Assembly: GCF_000143415.4 (NCBI RefSeq)
Contig: NW_003314291.1
Span: 699,270 to 763,269 of the forward strand
Origin: Selaginella moellendorffii
Lineage: Eukaryota; Streptophyta; Lycopodiopsida; Selaginellales; Selaginellaceae
Length of the DNA: 64,000 nucleotides
Direction: 5' to 3'
In this document: piece after piece, positions 42,555-53,055 of the stretch
Position numbering within the stretch: position 1 is the first letter of the stretch
How the letters are laid out: the number at the start of each line of letters is the position of its first letter
Position numbers and translations under genes: made by a program
Notes under the pieces: generated by a model
Seen by the model: only the letters and a program-made list of their open reading frames with translations
Databases searched by the model: none
Told to the model about the DNA's origin: nothing

Positions 42555-44007
42555 TTCGCGGACGGTGATTTGGGGGCGACCCACTTTCCGATCATCAAGA
42601 ACGAGCACCGCCCACGCCCGCGATCGATCCAAATCCCCCCTTTTGCCGAGCGTGGCGATGGTCGATGGCCCCAAATCCAAACCCGAGTCGCAAACGCTCG
42701 GAGATCTTTGCCTGCATTTAACGATCCTGGGCTGGGCTTCTTGCCAGGAATCCCCAAGATCACACACACGCGGTAGGAGTGGAGTAGCGCAAAAGATCGC
42801 TGCTCGCGCTCGTGGAAGGAAGGAGAAGAGTGGAAGAACCCTAAGGGAAAAGCCTGTGGAAAAAAGGGGTGGAAATAAAAACGAGCTTTTTTACCGAGGG
42901 TGGTAAATTTTGGTGCGGTGCCGGTGGTGCCTGCCACCGCACAGCACTGACTTTTGCCATGAATGCCTCCTCCCCGCTTTTAGCGGGTCAATGCCGCGTT
43001 TAATCGCGGGTTTTTCCCCCGGGTTTAAAGCGAAGTCAACTATGCTTAAACCGGGTCGAGATTTGACCTGGTACCAAAGTCTCCGCGAATGGATCGATTC
43101 CATTCCATCCATGGCCATCGATTGATCCAAATCTTTTTAGGGCGCTCTTTGTTTGGTTCTTTGCTCGCCTCGTGTCGTTAGATTTTTCCACTATTTTGGA
43201 GAGTGGAGCGGTGGTCAGTCAATTGGATTGTATGAAAATGAAACCTTGGAACGATTCACGAGACTTTGAACCAAAGAAAGAATGGAATATGAAAGTATAG
43301 AGTATCGTTTATCTATACTACCTACATGATGGATTTGTTTAGAATTAAAACCATGGGGGAGGGGTGCTTTACGACGACTTTGCTCCCAAGCAAATGCCGG
43401 AAAGCCTGTTGTTGTGCGATTTGTTTGATGGTTTCCACAGCTTGGGTTCGAAGCACCTTGCTCGAGACACAGCAAACAGACAGACAGACAAAAACAATGG
43501 CAGGGCCAAGAGCTCGTCGAGCAAGCAAGCAAAATGCCCGCAAACCATATTATCCTCGTGAGTGGAAATTCTAAAGCCAAAAAATCAATCCATTCCAGGA
43601 GAGCTTTGTCCCTTGGTGATCAGATGGTTGTCCAGGAAACAGTAAGATTTTAAGATATCAAAGGTCGGTTTTTCCCTTGCTTTTGCGTACGGACTTTTCC
43701 GATTTCTTCTATTCCCCCCGGGCCGTACGGGCCAAAGCTGTGCACTCATTCACGGAATCAATGAAAGCTAAACAATGCCAAACCAAGGACGGGGACTTGA
43801 TCTTGCGCATTGTTTGCTTGCTTCCCAAAGACATGTTGACATTGTCATCCTTCTCACGGACAGACAAAACCATAGAAAAATCATTCTTTTCAATAGGTGG
43901 TACCTCAAGCAAAGTATAGAGTGACTGATTAGAGAAAAACCAAGCTTCCAGAATCTGTGCTAATTTACAAAGGTGATTCACAAGAATTATTGTGGCTGCT
44001 CCAAGAA
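42555..44007. other. Intergenic stretch upstream of the second U-box gene
   Basis: No gene. A short inverted repeat (TGCGGTG...CACCGCA) lies at about 42,912-42,941. The remainder up to the metacaspase stop contains only short random frames. Confidence 0.45.
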
Positions 44008-45315
44008 TCAAAGGGTGAATGGCATGTTGATATCGAAGAGATTCGCGGATGTAAGTTGTGGCTCCTGTATCCAGAGTTATAGATCGTAGGCTATACGAGT
44101 TTCTAGAAAAGAGATACGAACCTGCGTTAATCCACCAGCGACGCTTCCACCGGTTAAAAGCATTCCTATAAGAGTTGTCACACCGCCCCCGCCGATCCCT
44201 CCCGAGGAGGTATTCGCGTTCCGGATAGCCTGACGCATCCCATTCAAGACACTTCCATAAGTTTTATGCCCGTGCTCAATGGCCTGGATAAAGCAATAAG
44301 TCATAGCTCCAGTCGAAGTAACTTTCGACAAAGCCTGCAAGTAGAACAAGATTTAGCTGCGAGCCTACGAAACTTTGCGACAGAACATACAGAAGTATCG
44401 GCCGAAGTTTGCCCGTCGTCACAGCCACTGAATGAGTACGCGTCGCCGCCGCTGGTACCTTTCCAAGCCCCGGATCGAGGCCGATGATCTTCCCAAGCAA
44501 ACTGGCCATAGCTGCAAGAAACGAGAAGAAAAAAGAGGCCTTTTGAGAGACTTTTGCGTAAATCCCAAGTGAGGCATACCTGTTAAACTTGCAGAGGAAG
44601 GGAAGATCCAGCGCAGTCCCGCTGTGGCAAGCATCGATAATGCAGTGGAGCTTCACTCCACGAGGCAAAGGCCTGACCAAAGTCGCGTTGAGCTCGTTGT
44701 CCACGAGCATTCCTTGCGTCTCAAAGTCCACGGGACAAAGCGTCTCGTCATATCCGTCAACCTCTTCGCCCGTGTAGTCCCGCTGCTGCGATCCATGGCC
44801 CGAGTAGTGAAAGACGAGAGAATCTCCCGACTTGCATCCCTGGACGAGCCAAAACATCGCCATCCTCATGTTTTGCTTCGTGGGAAGTCGTAGAGGGTCT
44901 CTCTCTTCCTCTGGATCATCACGAAAAAACCAGCTTTCAGAAAATACAAAAGAGTCGAATCAAAGTTACCTGTGAGCATAAGGATCGAAGACTCCGGGAA
45001 CTGGAACTTGTTCATGAGCAAGAACTTCATACACTTGGCGTCATTGATGCAACCTTTGAGCTGGTAACGCGAGTACTTGTAGCTGATCCCGACGATGAGC
45101 GCTCGCTTGGATCCATGAGCGCTGGGAACACTCGGGGAGTACTGGAGGGGATTGGCAGGAGGAGCTCCATTCGAGTATGGCGATGGTGGGACGTTGCGAG
45201 GCTCGGCGATGTGAGTGACGGCATGGCAAAGCGCACAGCGAATGGCCTTCGCTCCAGCCGGGAGTTGCAAAGGCGTGCGGCAATTGCTACAATTGACGAG
45301 CATGTAGGACGCCAT
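44008..45315 (-). CDS. Type I metacaspase with LSD1 zinc finger
   Basis: Five exons (45315-44970, 44910-44580, 44511-44391, 44334-44122, 44064-44008) encode 355 residues, the usual length. The N-terminus has the LSD1-type zinc finger (CSNCRTPLQLPAGAKAIRCA then LCHAVTH) and a Pro-rich linker. The p20 region starts at KRALIVGISYKYSRYQLKGC; the catalytic His is in VFHYSGHGSQQRD and the catalytic Cys in CIIDACHSGTALDLP. The p10-like part has WEDHRPRSGAWKGTSGG, FSGCDDGQTSADTS and LSKVTSTGAMTYCFIQAIE. Metacaspases are Ca-dependent, Arg/Lys-specific cysteine proteases; type I plant members regulate cell death and protein aggregate clearance. The last exon encodes only 18 residues. Confidence 0.95.
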
Positions 45316-46110
45316 CCAGCAAAAAATTCCTCCAAAAACACGATCGAGGAGCTAGAATAGAACCAAAGAAAAATCCTCGAAGAGCTAGAACCAAGACCCA
45401 AATTCACTGCTGCCCTGGAAGCGTTTCTCAACGATCTAAGTGACCCCTAAAGAACCCCAAATTCTCTCTGCCGCGATCGCACTGCCTCTAGGCTTACCTC
45501 GCCTTGATCCATCGCATCGCTCCCCACAACGAGCGCCACATAGGAGGACCTCTAAAGATCGCCTAGGGGTATCTCCCGACGCGCACAAATGGAAGGATCC
45601 ACGAATCTAAGCGCCTAGCTACACGAGAAACACCGTCCGATCTGACGCCCCGAATATTCCCAAAATATGAGAATCACCCAGATCCATGACCTAGATTCCC
45701 ACAGAAAGGTATATTATCAGGAATAATCTCTTCTGTACAAAAGGTATATTATTAGGAATAATCACGGTATGTTCATTTTTAGGGCTTTTCTTTTATTAGC
45801 GAAAAGTTACTATTGGTAACGTTTGACTGTGCGGCACATGTTTCCCAGGGAGTGGCCACAAACAGTCACGAGACCGGTCAAAGATTTTGGCCGGTCAATC
45901 CGGGCCGCGTCAAATCAAAACACTTAAAGCACGCGCCTGTAAGCTTCTCTCCATGCTTGCTCTGCGGCGGCGACGCTATAAAAACGAAAAATCTCAACGA
46001 TGCTGGAGCACTGCGAGACCCAATCAGTTAGAAGAGCGCCCGAGAAAGAGAATTCTATCCATTCCTTGATTCGATCGATCGATTTGGTGGTCAGAAGATA
46101 GAAGCTTTGG
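45316..46110. other. Divergent intergenic region with a short duplicated motif
   Basis: The metacaspase and the multi-peptide precursor are transcribed away from each other from here. AAAGGTATATTAT(C/T)AGGAATAATC occurs twice (about 45,706 and 45,740). A TATA-like CTATAAAAAC lies at 45,975-45,984, about 135 bp before the peptide gene start. Confidence 0.5.
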
Positions 46111-46689
46111 ATGAAAATGGCGCCAGGATCGATTGCCGGCTTGCTGCTCTTGATGGCGCTGGCTCTGCCCATGCCTGGGATGGAATGCTCGCGGTTGGAG
46201 CCTCGGAAGAACATCGAGGAGCGATCGCCATCGGGTCTTGAGCTCCGGAGCAAATTCGTAGCGCCCTCCGGCCCCAATCCGGGGGGGAATGCCGCGATCC
46301 TGGGAGGCAAGAAGGAGGTCTCTCGATCGACGCTCATTGGGGCCAAATTCGATGCTCCATCAGGCCCCAATCCAGGGGGGAATCGCTTCGTTCAAGGCGC
46401 CAAGCTCGAGATCGAGCTGGGCAGCAAGATGCCCAAGGGAAACTTCACCCCCAATCCAGGACCCAGCAAGGATCACAATGCGCAGACGATGGGCTCGTCG
46501 TCCAGAGTGGCGATTAGCAGCAAATTGCCCAAAGGCAGCACGCCGGGCTCGAGCCCCAGCCCGGGACACAACTCGGTGTCTAGAATGCTCAAAGTTCCAT
46601 CGCCGCCATCCTCCAAGATCGCCTGCACCGACGGCCTAGATTCCAGCTCCAGCTTGCTTGCAACGGCCCAGATCTTCTCCCATAATTAA
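46111..46689 (+). CDS. Multi-peptide secreted precursor with four CLE/IDA-like modules
   Basis: A single-exon 192-residue protein starts with a signal peptide (SIAGLLLLMALALPMPGMEC, about 7-26; ATGs at 46111 and 46117 both work). Four short modules follow at regular steps of 27-32 residues: SKFVAPSGPNPGGN (47-60), AKFDAPSGPNPGGN (78-91), KMPKGNFTPNPGPSKDHN (106-123) and KLPKGSTPGSSPSPGHN (138-154). Each is preceded by a similar hydrophobic/charged lead (Leu-Glu-Leu-Arg-Ser-Lys, Leu-Ile-Gly-Ala-Lys, Ile-Glu-Leu-Gly-Ser-Lys, Val-Ala-Ile-Ser-Ser-Lys). Modules 1-2 equal the end of the 30.9-kb peptide; modules 3-4 carry the IDA-like Met/Leu-Pro-Lys-Gly start and the Pro-Ser-Lys-Asp-His-Asn or Pro-Gly-His-Asn end. 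It looks like a polyprotein releasing several related apoplastic signals; processing and receptors are inference. Confidence 0.85.
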   Translation: MKMAPGSIAGLLLLMALALPMPGMECSRLEPRKNIEERSPSGLELRSKFVAPSGPNPGGNAAILGGKKEVSRSTLIGAKFDAPSGPNPGGNRFVQGAKLEIELGSKMPKGNFTPNPGPSKDHNAQTMGSSSRVAISSKLPKGSTPGSSPSPGHNSVSRMLKVPSPPSSKIACTDGLDSSSSLLATAQIFSHN

Positions 46690-47754
46690 AGGGGAAAAGG
46701 AGATCCAAAACAACATTTTTTGTAGGAGTATGATGATCTTGAAAACGTATGTACATTTCAGTAAATACGAAAAAGTGCATATATGTATAATTCTCAGAGT
46801 TAATTTCGAGATCTAGCTGGTAGAGCTGAGTTCTTGAGATTGTTCTTACTTCTCTGGCTCTAGATTCATCGAAGCTTTAGAAATCTCTCCACAAAGACGT
46901 GATGAAATCAACGCTCTTGGGAAAATTTGCAAGAACATTGTGAATGGATTTTCAACGAGAAGCAGACTCTCGCAAAAACTGTAGTTTGTTCATTGCGAGT
47001 TTCGTTTTGTCTGAGAGATTCTAATGTCAAGAGCTTGCAGTAGAAACCAAGGACAAGGATCATGCTCCTGCAAAAATGGTTCTTTATCAGTGATGCGCAG
47101 GCAAAACGCAAGATCATATAACTTTTTCGCTAACCAAAGGAAGAACAAAGTAATAGCGAAGGATCCAGTCGCGGGGACTACGAGAATACAAAGTCTATAC
47201 GTTTTTGCGGTTTTAAACGCTTACGAAAGCGAAGTTTCCACCACAGGGACACGACACCAAGATCGTGTCAAGGAATCGATGGAAAACTGGGAAGAAAGTG
47301 AACTTCCTAGAACTGATCGATTGTTTAGTTTCTTGTCTACACCCAGATTGGAACGACTGATAACTGGAAGTCATGGAGTGGCTCCACGAGAGAAAAGTAT
47401 AAAGAAGAAAGAACGCGCCAATTTCTCGTTGCTTGATTCAAGTACTACGGTAGGTTTGTGTAGTTTTTCTTCGTTTCACGATTAGTATATTGGGAGATCG
47501 AGGCGCAGACAAACTTGAAGTTGTAGATTGATTCGAAAGACACAGGAAATCCCGAGCAGGACGTAGAAAAGATGGAAGCATCGAAGAAGAGCTCGAGTGG
47601 GATGAGAAATACGAACGCAAGAACAAAGGGGGAACATGGTTGAAAGCATTTGGACAAACTTCGAGGAAATCAAACCGAAGGTTTTATTTCTTCGCCGAGG
47701 ATATGATACAATCTTAATAAAATGAATCAATATATGTATAAGAAATGATATTGA
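46690..47754. other. Intergenic stretch without recognisable gene
   Basis: A 153-codon plus frame (47024-47485) has no motif and shadow-like composition, so I do not call it. Nothing else is supportable. Confidence 0.45.
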
Positions 47755-49214
47755 TCACATCTCGTTGATCGCCTGGGGGTGGTAGTAGCACATCTCCCTC
47801 CACACATACTCCCGCAAGTTACTGCTCGTGTCGACCATTTGATCCTCCATGACATCCGGAGGGATGATATTGTCCGGACGAAACTGGTAGACATCTCCAG
47901 CGTGATTGTCGTGAACCAGATTGAAGTACGGATGATCCAGCGCCTCCGACACGGTGATCCGCTCCTTTGGATCGAAGGCAAGCATCCTCTCGATGAGCTG
48001 CAACGCCTGCGGATTCGCGTGTGGATAGAGGCGAGACAATGGAACTCTCGGCGTTGGCGGCAAGGAGCGGATGTAACTTCGAGCTTTGTGATTGCTGATG
48101 AACCCGAGCTGGCTCTCCTTGGGCGATCCGATCACGTCGATGATGAGCTTGAGCTGGTTGATGTAGTTCTTGCCTGGGAAGATCGGCTTTCTCCCCAGGA
48201 GCTCGGCGAAGATGCATCCCACGGACCAGATGTCAATGGCGCTGGTGTAGTCCTCGCACGAGAGGAGGAGTTCCGGAGCGCGGTACCAGCGAGTGACGAC
48301 GTACTCGGTCATGAACTGGCCTTTCTCTCGCCCGGTTCTCGCCAGGCCGAAGTCGGCGATCTTGAGATCGCAGTTTGCGTTGAGGAGTAAGTTGCCGGGC
48401 TTTAAGTCGCGGTGGAGAACGTTGGCCGAGTGGATGTACTTGAGACCACGAAGCAGCTGGAAGACGAAGAACACACACGTCAATGAAGAAAAAACAAATT
48501 TTTGCGACGGTAGAAACTAGACGGACTGGGAACAGAGGATTTTCATGAGAAAAAAGCATGATTTTGATGGCTGAAAATCGAAGGACAGCATAGAACTAAG
48601 TAGACGAGATCGCGGAGGAGCTGGGACACCGACTAAAACTTAAGAAAAACTGATTTTCCGACGTATGGCAGAACCAAAGGAGCCATGGATCAAACAACTT
48701 AGAGAACAAAACAAGACGTAGGAAATAGAACAAGAAAAAAACCGAGTTGAAAACGAAGGACTATAACCAGGCACAGCTAAACGAGGAGTACCTGATAGAT
48801 AAAGAACTGGTAGTGCTCGTCCGTGAGGGGCTGCGAGGAGCGGATGATCTGGTGCAAATCCGTGTCCATGAGCTCGTAAACCAGGTAGACATCGTTGAAA
48901 GTGTATCTCCCGACGGGTTTCATGATATCCAGCAGCCCCACCACGTTTTCGTGCTGCAAGTACCGCAGCAGTCGCATCTCCCGCAAAGTTCTCAGCGCGT
49001 CGATGGAGTTCTCGAACGCATTCCCAATCTTCTTTATGGCAACCTTGTCCCCGGTCTCCAGATTATCGGCCGAGCACACCACTCCATACGCTCCCTTCCC
49101 CAGCGGACGAATTGGAACATACTTGGTGTCGATCTCAAACAAGCTGTGCCACAGCATGTAGTAGTGCTTGTCTGGAGGGCAGTAGCCATTTGGAGGATCC
49201 ATCTTGGTTGCCAT
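47755..49214 (-). CDS. Group C mitogen-activated protein kinase
   Basis: Two exons (49214-48792 and 48456-47755) encode 374 residues. All kinase features are present: [15 protein letters not shown] (P-loop), [20 protein letters not shown] (Lys and helix C), [35 protein letters not shown] (catalytic loop), IADFGLART, the activation loop [20 protein letters not shown] with the Thr-Glu-Tyr phosphorylation motif, and [20 protein letters not shown]. The Leu-Lys-Pro-Gly-Asn variant (Gly where most MAPKs have Ser), the short C-terminus and the DPPNG N-terminus match Arabidopsis group C (MPK1/2/7/14). Such kinases act downstream of MKK3-type activators; that is family knowledge. The intron (335 bp) is long for this window and sits at the family's conserved site after FFIYQ. 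Confidence 0.96.
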
Positions 49215-50113
49215 AGCTGTGAGAGTGAGAGACCTCTACCTCTCGTTCGTCCGTTCTCTCGAACAGAGAGAAAGAGAGCGAGAGATCTAGCTGAAGCTAC
49301 TGCTGCTGCTGCTACAATTTCCCCCAAGTTTCTTTCCTCTCCCAATTCGAGCTCTGGCTGAGATCTGATACTACTCGGTTTACCTCTAGTTTGCTCGCCC
49401 ACGGCACTCCTGGAAACAAAAAAGGATAAATAGAGATGGAAAGAAAACGTAGTGACCGTGTCAAGAATACTGCGCAGCTAAACACGAACGCTGGAAAGGA
49501 CTGTGGGCGAGGGGATTAGTTTTCACACTTTTCTATCGATTTTAATTGCGTTTGTTGGAAAGACTTACTCGCACTCGTCGTCTGGAGACGCACGAGCATT
49601 TTGTACAGGGGCGCCGAGGGCCACAAACAAAAACACGCTAATAGAGAGAGAGAGAGAGAGAGAGTCGTGGCTATGGCGATGGCGATGAAATGGGGCCGCC
49701 AGGGATGGCGAAGTTGGAACCAGTAAGCGCAACACAACAACAACGAAGAAAAACCATCTCCATCGCGTTCTTGGGTTTACCTCTCAGGTCAGAGGAGGAA
49801 ACCAACAAGGAAAGTGGAACGAAGAAAAAAAATAACTTGGCCAAAGTCAAAAAAGCAGTATCACAATCTTACTCTTGGAGCGAGCATCTTGAGGTCGCGA
49901 CTAGAGAAAACGAAAGAACGAAAACTTTGAACAAGAAAAAGAGAATGTTTGAGAAAAAGAGTTGATCTTTCAGTGTATACTTAGCTAGCTAGTGGATCTG
50001 ATCGAAGCCCACAACGAAAGCGCTACAGAAAAAATTAGTAAAAAGAGAAGACCATTGAAATTTCAAGAGGAGAATGCGTCGTGAACAAACACGGAGGTCA
50101 CACACAAGATCCA
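49215..50113. other. MAP kinase upstream region with (GA)n microsatellite
   Basis: Contains the promoter and purine-rich 5' leader of the MAP kinase. A perfect (GA)11-type repeat lies at about 49,642-49,664. No other gene. Confidence 0.5.
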
Positions 50114-50187
50114 TTCCGTTGCCGGGATTTGAACCCGGGTCGCCTGGGTGAGAGCCAGGTATCCTGACCGGACTAGACGACAACGGA
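50114..50187 (-). tRNA. tRNA-Glu (anticodon CTC)
   Basis: The minus strand folds as a tRNA: acceptor TCCGTTG pairing with CAACGGA, anticodon stem CCTGG/CCAGG with loop CTCTCAC (anticodon CTC) and T-arm CCGGG-TTCAAAT-CCCGG. It matches plant tRNA-Glu in layout. Box A (around TCGTCTAGTCCGG) and box B (GGTTCAAATCC) are intact. Confidence 0.95.
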
Positions 50188-50434
50188 TTTATTAGTCGGG
50201 CTGGCTAAGCTGCCAGATAATTAATACCCGTACCTCTTTTCTCGCTGGAAAGATACCGTACGATTCAAACCAGAAGAATCAGTGGAATACACAGATCTCG
50301 TGTTGTGTTATGGAAGAACGAAAGAGAACGAGGACGAAGGAAAGAACATTTATTTTCTACCAACGTTTCGATTTAAGTCGAGTGACGATCACTTGACTTG
50401 GATTCCAAACTTTGGGACGACGGCCGATCGCTCA

Positions 50435-50686
50435 CTACTCTCCGAGGCTGAAAGGATTTGGGTAGCTGAATGGAAGCGAGGAAGCCCACTGCGAGTAGAA
50501 GAAGTGCTGGAGCATGAGCGGCGGCGGCGTAGCACTGATCCCCATCTGGAAGCAGTAGTACTGCGCCGCGGTGACGGGAATCGCCGAGGCCCAGACGAGG
50601 AAGCAGAGTGGCGGCGGTAGCAGCCATGGAATAGGTGTCCAGCTCGAGGCGATGAGCAAGTTCATCAGAAACGGTGGGAAAAACAT
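50435..50686 (-). CDS. Small hydrophobic hypothetical protein
   Basis: An 83-codon minus frame starts Met-Phe-Phe-Pro-Pro-Phe-Leu-Met-Asn-Leu-Leu and has two hydrophobic stretches (about 1-35 and 55-70) rich in Trp, Pro and Leu, ending PFSYPNPFSLGE. It could be a small membrane or secreted protein. No family is recognised and the frame may be chance. Overlapping plus frames (50282-50620) are considered its shadow or noise. Confidence 0.3.
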   Translation of the reverse strand: MFFPPFLMNLLIASSWTPIPWLLPPPLCFLVWASAIPVTAAQYYCFQMGISATPPPLMLQHFFYSQWASSLPFSYPNPFSLGE

Positions 50687-52849
50687 GGTGATCGACGGGT
50701 GGAATCGAGTGCCAAAGTTGGAGAAGAGTTTAGGCGATGGATCTCACTCGAAGAGAAAGAAGAAAACTCCTTTTTCTTCTCGATCGTTCTCCTGGTCCTC
50801 TTGAGAAGGCTCTACACTCACACTTGGAAGAACTTTTTCCTCTGATTGGGAGAGAGCAATAGTTCCAAGTAGAAAGAAAAACACTATGCTCACTTATAGC
50901 AAGCTAGAAAACGCACAATCCACTTTTACCCGGAGAAGGCCACGCATGCGCGAATTGGAGGAATCAAAGACTCACATTCCTAGCCTTCGTTCTTCCTCTC
51001 CTCCTCTTCTCTCTCTCTCGCTCGCACCAATTCCTTGCTTTGTTCGCTCGCTATAAACAAAGCGCCTTAAATGATGCGCAACGGACGATCAAACAAGAGA
51101 GAAGAAAGGATCGAAACAAAAGCAGCGAAAAAACTCGCGAGAGAAAGAGAGAAAGCGCTGCGCTGCGCAGCGCCCCCTCCACAGCAAAGCAGCGAATTAG
51201 GGCAGAAAAGCTGGAAGAAGAACAAAGTGTTAAACGAGAGCTCCTAAATGGGAAAGGAGGGTTAAAATTTAACACACATTTGCATGCCAGGTACACGTGT
51301 CGCGCAAGCGAGAACAAGGAATCTTCTTCTTTTTCTTCGTTTCTCTACAGAGATGGAGATGGCGGCTCGCAGAAAATAATAGAAAGCCATGCTTGAGAAG
51401 AACCTGACGCTGGATCTGGCGAGAAATCAGTGTCTCTCTCGCGGGAGCTCCTGGAATCGATGCTGCTTCTCTCCTCCAGGCGAGAAAATTTAATGCCAGT
51501 GCGAGAAGATTCTTGCCTGTGTTGTTCCTCCTGCGCTCGTCCATAAACTTTCGACGCTTGTTTCGTTCTTTGGAAGTTGAAACGATTGGGAGTGAGAAAA
51601 ATGGAAGGTATCTGGAAGATAGAAACAAACAGAGACCTTAATGGAGCTACTGTCCGAGGTGCTGACACCATCGCTTTCTTCCTCTCTAGGAAAATATAAA
51701 GCTTTCGATTTTATTTTTTTGTCTCCACACTGTGATTAAGCTGAGAGCTCGGTGATTCATGCACTGCGCCTGTCACCACAGAGAGATCCATTAAACACAA
51801 AAGGCAAAGAGACACATTGATTTTGTTTGTCAAACGTATTCTTTTGAATTCCAGAGGTTTTTTTTCTTCCTTGGCTGGATTGTTTCAGCCAAGGCATTAA
51901 AAGAACTACTAGTAAATAGATGGACCACAGGGAATATTTGCAAGACAGATTGCCTTGCATAAGCTTTTTTGTCTTGCACATTCTTTGAGTATCTTTCATT
52001 TGAAAGTTCAAGCTTTTGTTCATGAAATGCAAAAACTAATTTCCTGTGCTGTTTGGCTTGCTTGTGTATTTTAAATAATATATATTAAAATATATCCTCT
52101 ATATATTAATTAATTTGGTATTAGTAAAATTCCAAATTGATAACACAACAAAAAACAGTTATGAGAAAATGATTTGTTTTTTTGCACTATTTAATTTAAA
52201 ACACTTACAACTTAATAAATGAAACATTATATAAGCAACTTTAACTTTTTCTTGGACACTTGTTATTGATGATAGCACCTCCTTTTTTAATCAAAGAAAA
52301 TAAAATACTCTAAGATATTTGATTTGCACTTTTATCATTGACAATTAAGAAAGAAGAAAAAGAATTTTATACTCAACACAAGAATATTTTTAGTAAAAAA
52401 CCTAGAGTTTTCCCACTTCCCAAATTCAAACCCTTCTGTCTTGATTATAATTCACAAAAGAGTAACACAAAACAATCCATGAAATCTAAACACAAGATTG
52501 GTCTAAATGAATATCAAGCCTTTAAATAGTAAAATATGTTCCACATATGTTTGCTAAAGCAAATTAAAGTTTTTAGTGACTAACAAAAACAGGGTTTATT
52601 GTGCATTGTCAATATATTAGTGCTATTCCTACTTTTGTATATTTATAAATTTTATCTATATGTGATTTGTTAGTTTCTTAAAATGTGTATTGTCTTTTAT
52701 TATTTTATTCATATCTTTCCTTGTCCATTATTGTTTGAAGTGGTTTTACTTATTGATTTTGATAGTTAATATTGAAATGTCTTGTAATTACTATTAGTTT
52801 TTAAATATATTTTTATATAGTTTTGTATAAATATTTATATATTTAGTTC
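50687..52849. other. Intergenic stretch becoming AT-rich toward the retroelement
   Basis: From 50,690 to 52,030 composition is normal but no gene could be supported; minus frames at 51,628-51,269 and 51,671-51,345 overlap each other without motifs. From about 52,030 to 52,849 the DNA is very AT-rich, like the decayed retroelements beyond 57,857, and may be a relic of the same kind. Confidence 0.45.
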
Positions 52850-53023
52850 TATGAGTGCATGGAATATGGAAAGGGAATACAGAAATGTGCATATCAATTA
52901 GCCCAAAAACCCTAGCTTATATACAGGAGCGAGTGGTCTGGATTGAAACTAATCCGACGGCTACCAAAATCCACTACGCTAATATTAGTATACGGCATCG
53001 TAGCCGTACACTTGGCCCTCACA
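52850..53023 (-). repeat. 3' LTR of the gypsy element
   Basis: 174-bp repeat ending with CTCACA on the plus strand and preceded (plus strand) by the target duplication GTTC. It differs from the 5' LTR by a G-to-A at its second plus-strand base and one C/T change near 52,950. It contains a TATA-like motif (minus TGTATATAAGC). Confidence 0.93.
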
Positions 53024-53055
53024 TCATCCCCTCCTCTCGGAATAATGGAAGGCCG

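Noticed and set aside
47024-47485. 153-codon plus-strand open frame downstream of the multi-peptide gene
   Set aside because: No motif, no signal peptide and composition like non-coding DNA.
47779-48390. 203-codon plus-strand open frame
   Set aside because: Antisense of the MAP kinase second exon, which has full kinase motifs.
52852-53023. 172-bp LTR without target duplication
   Set aside because: Extending the LTR by two bases gives TGTGAG...CTCACA ends in the other copy and a flanking GTTC duplication, so the LTR is 174 bp.
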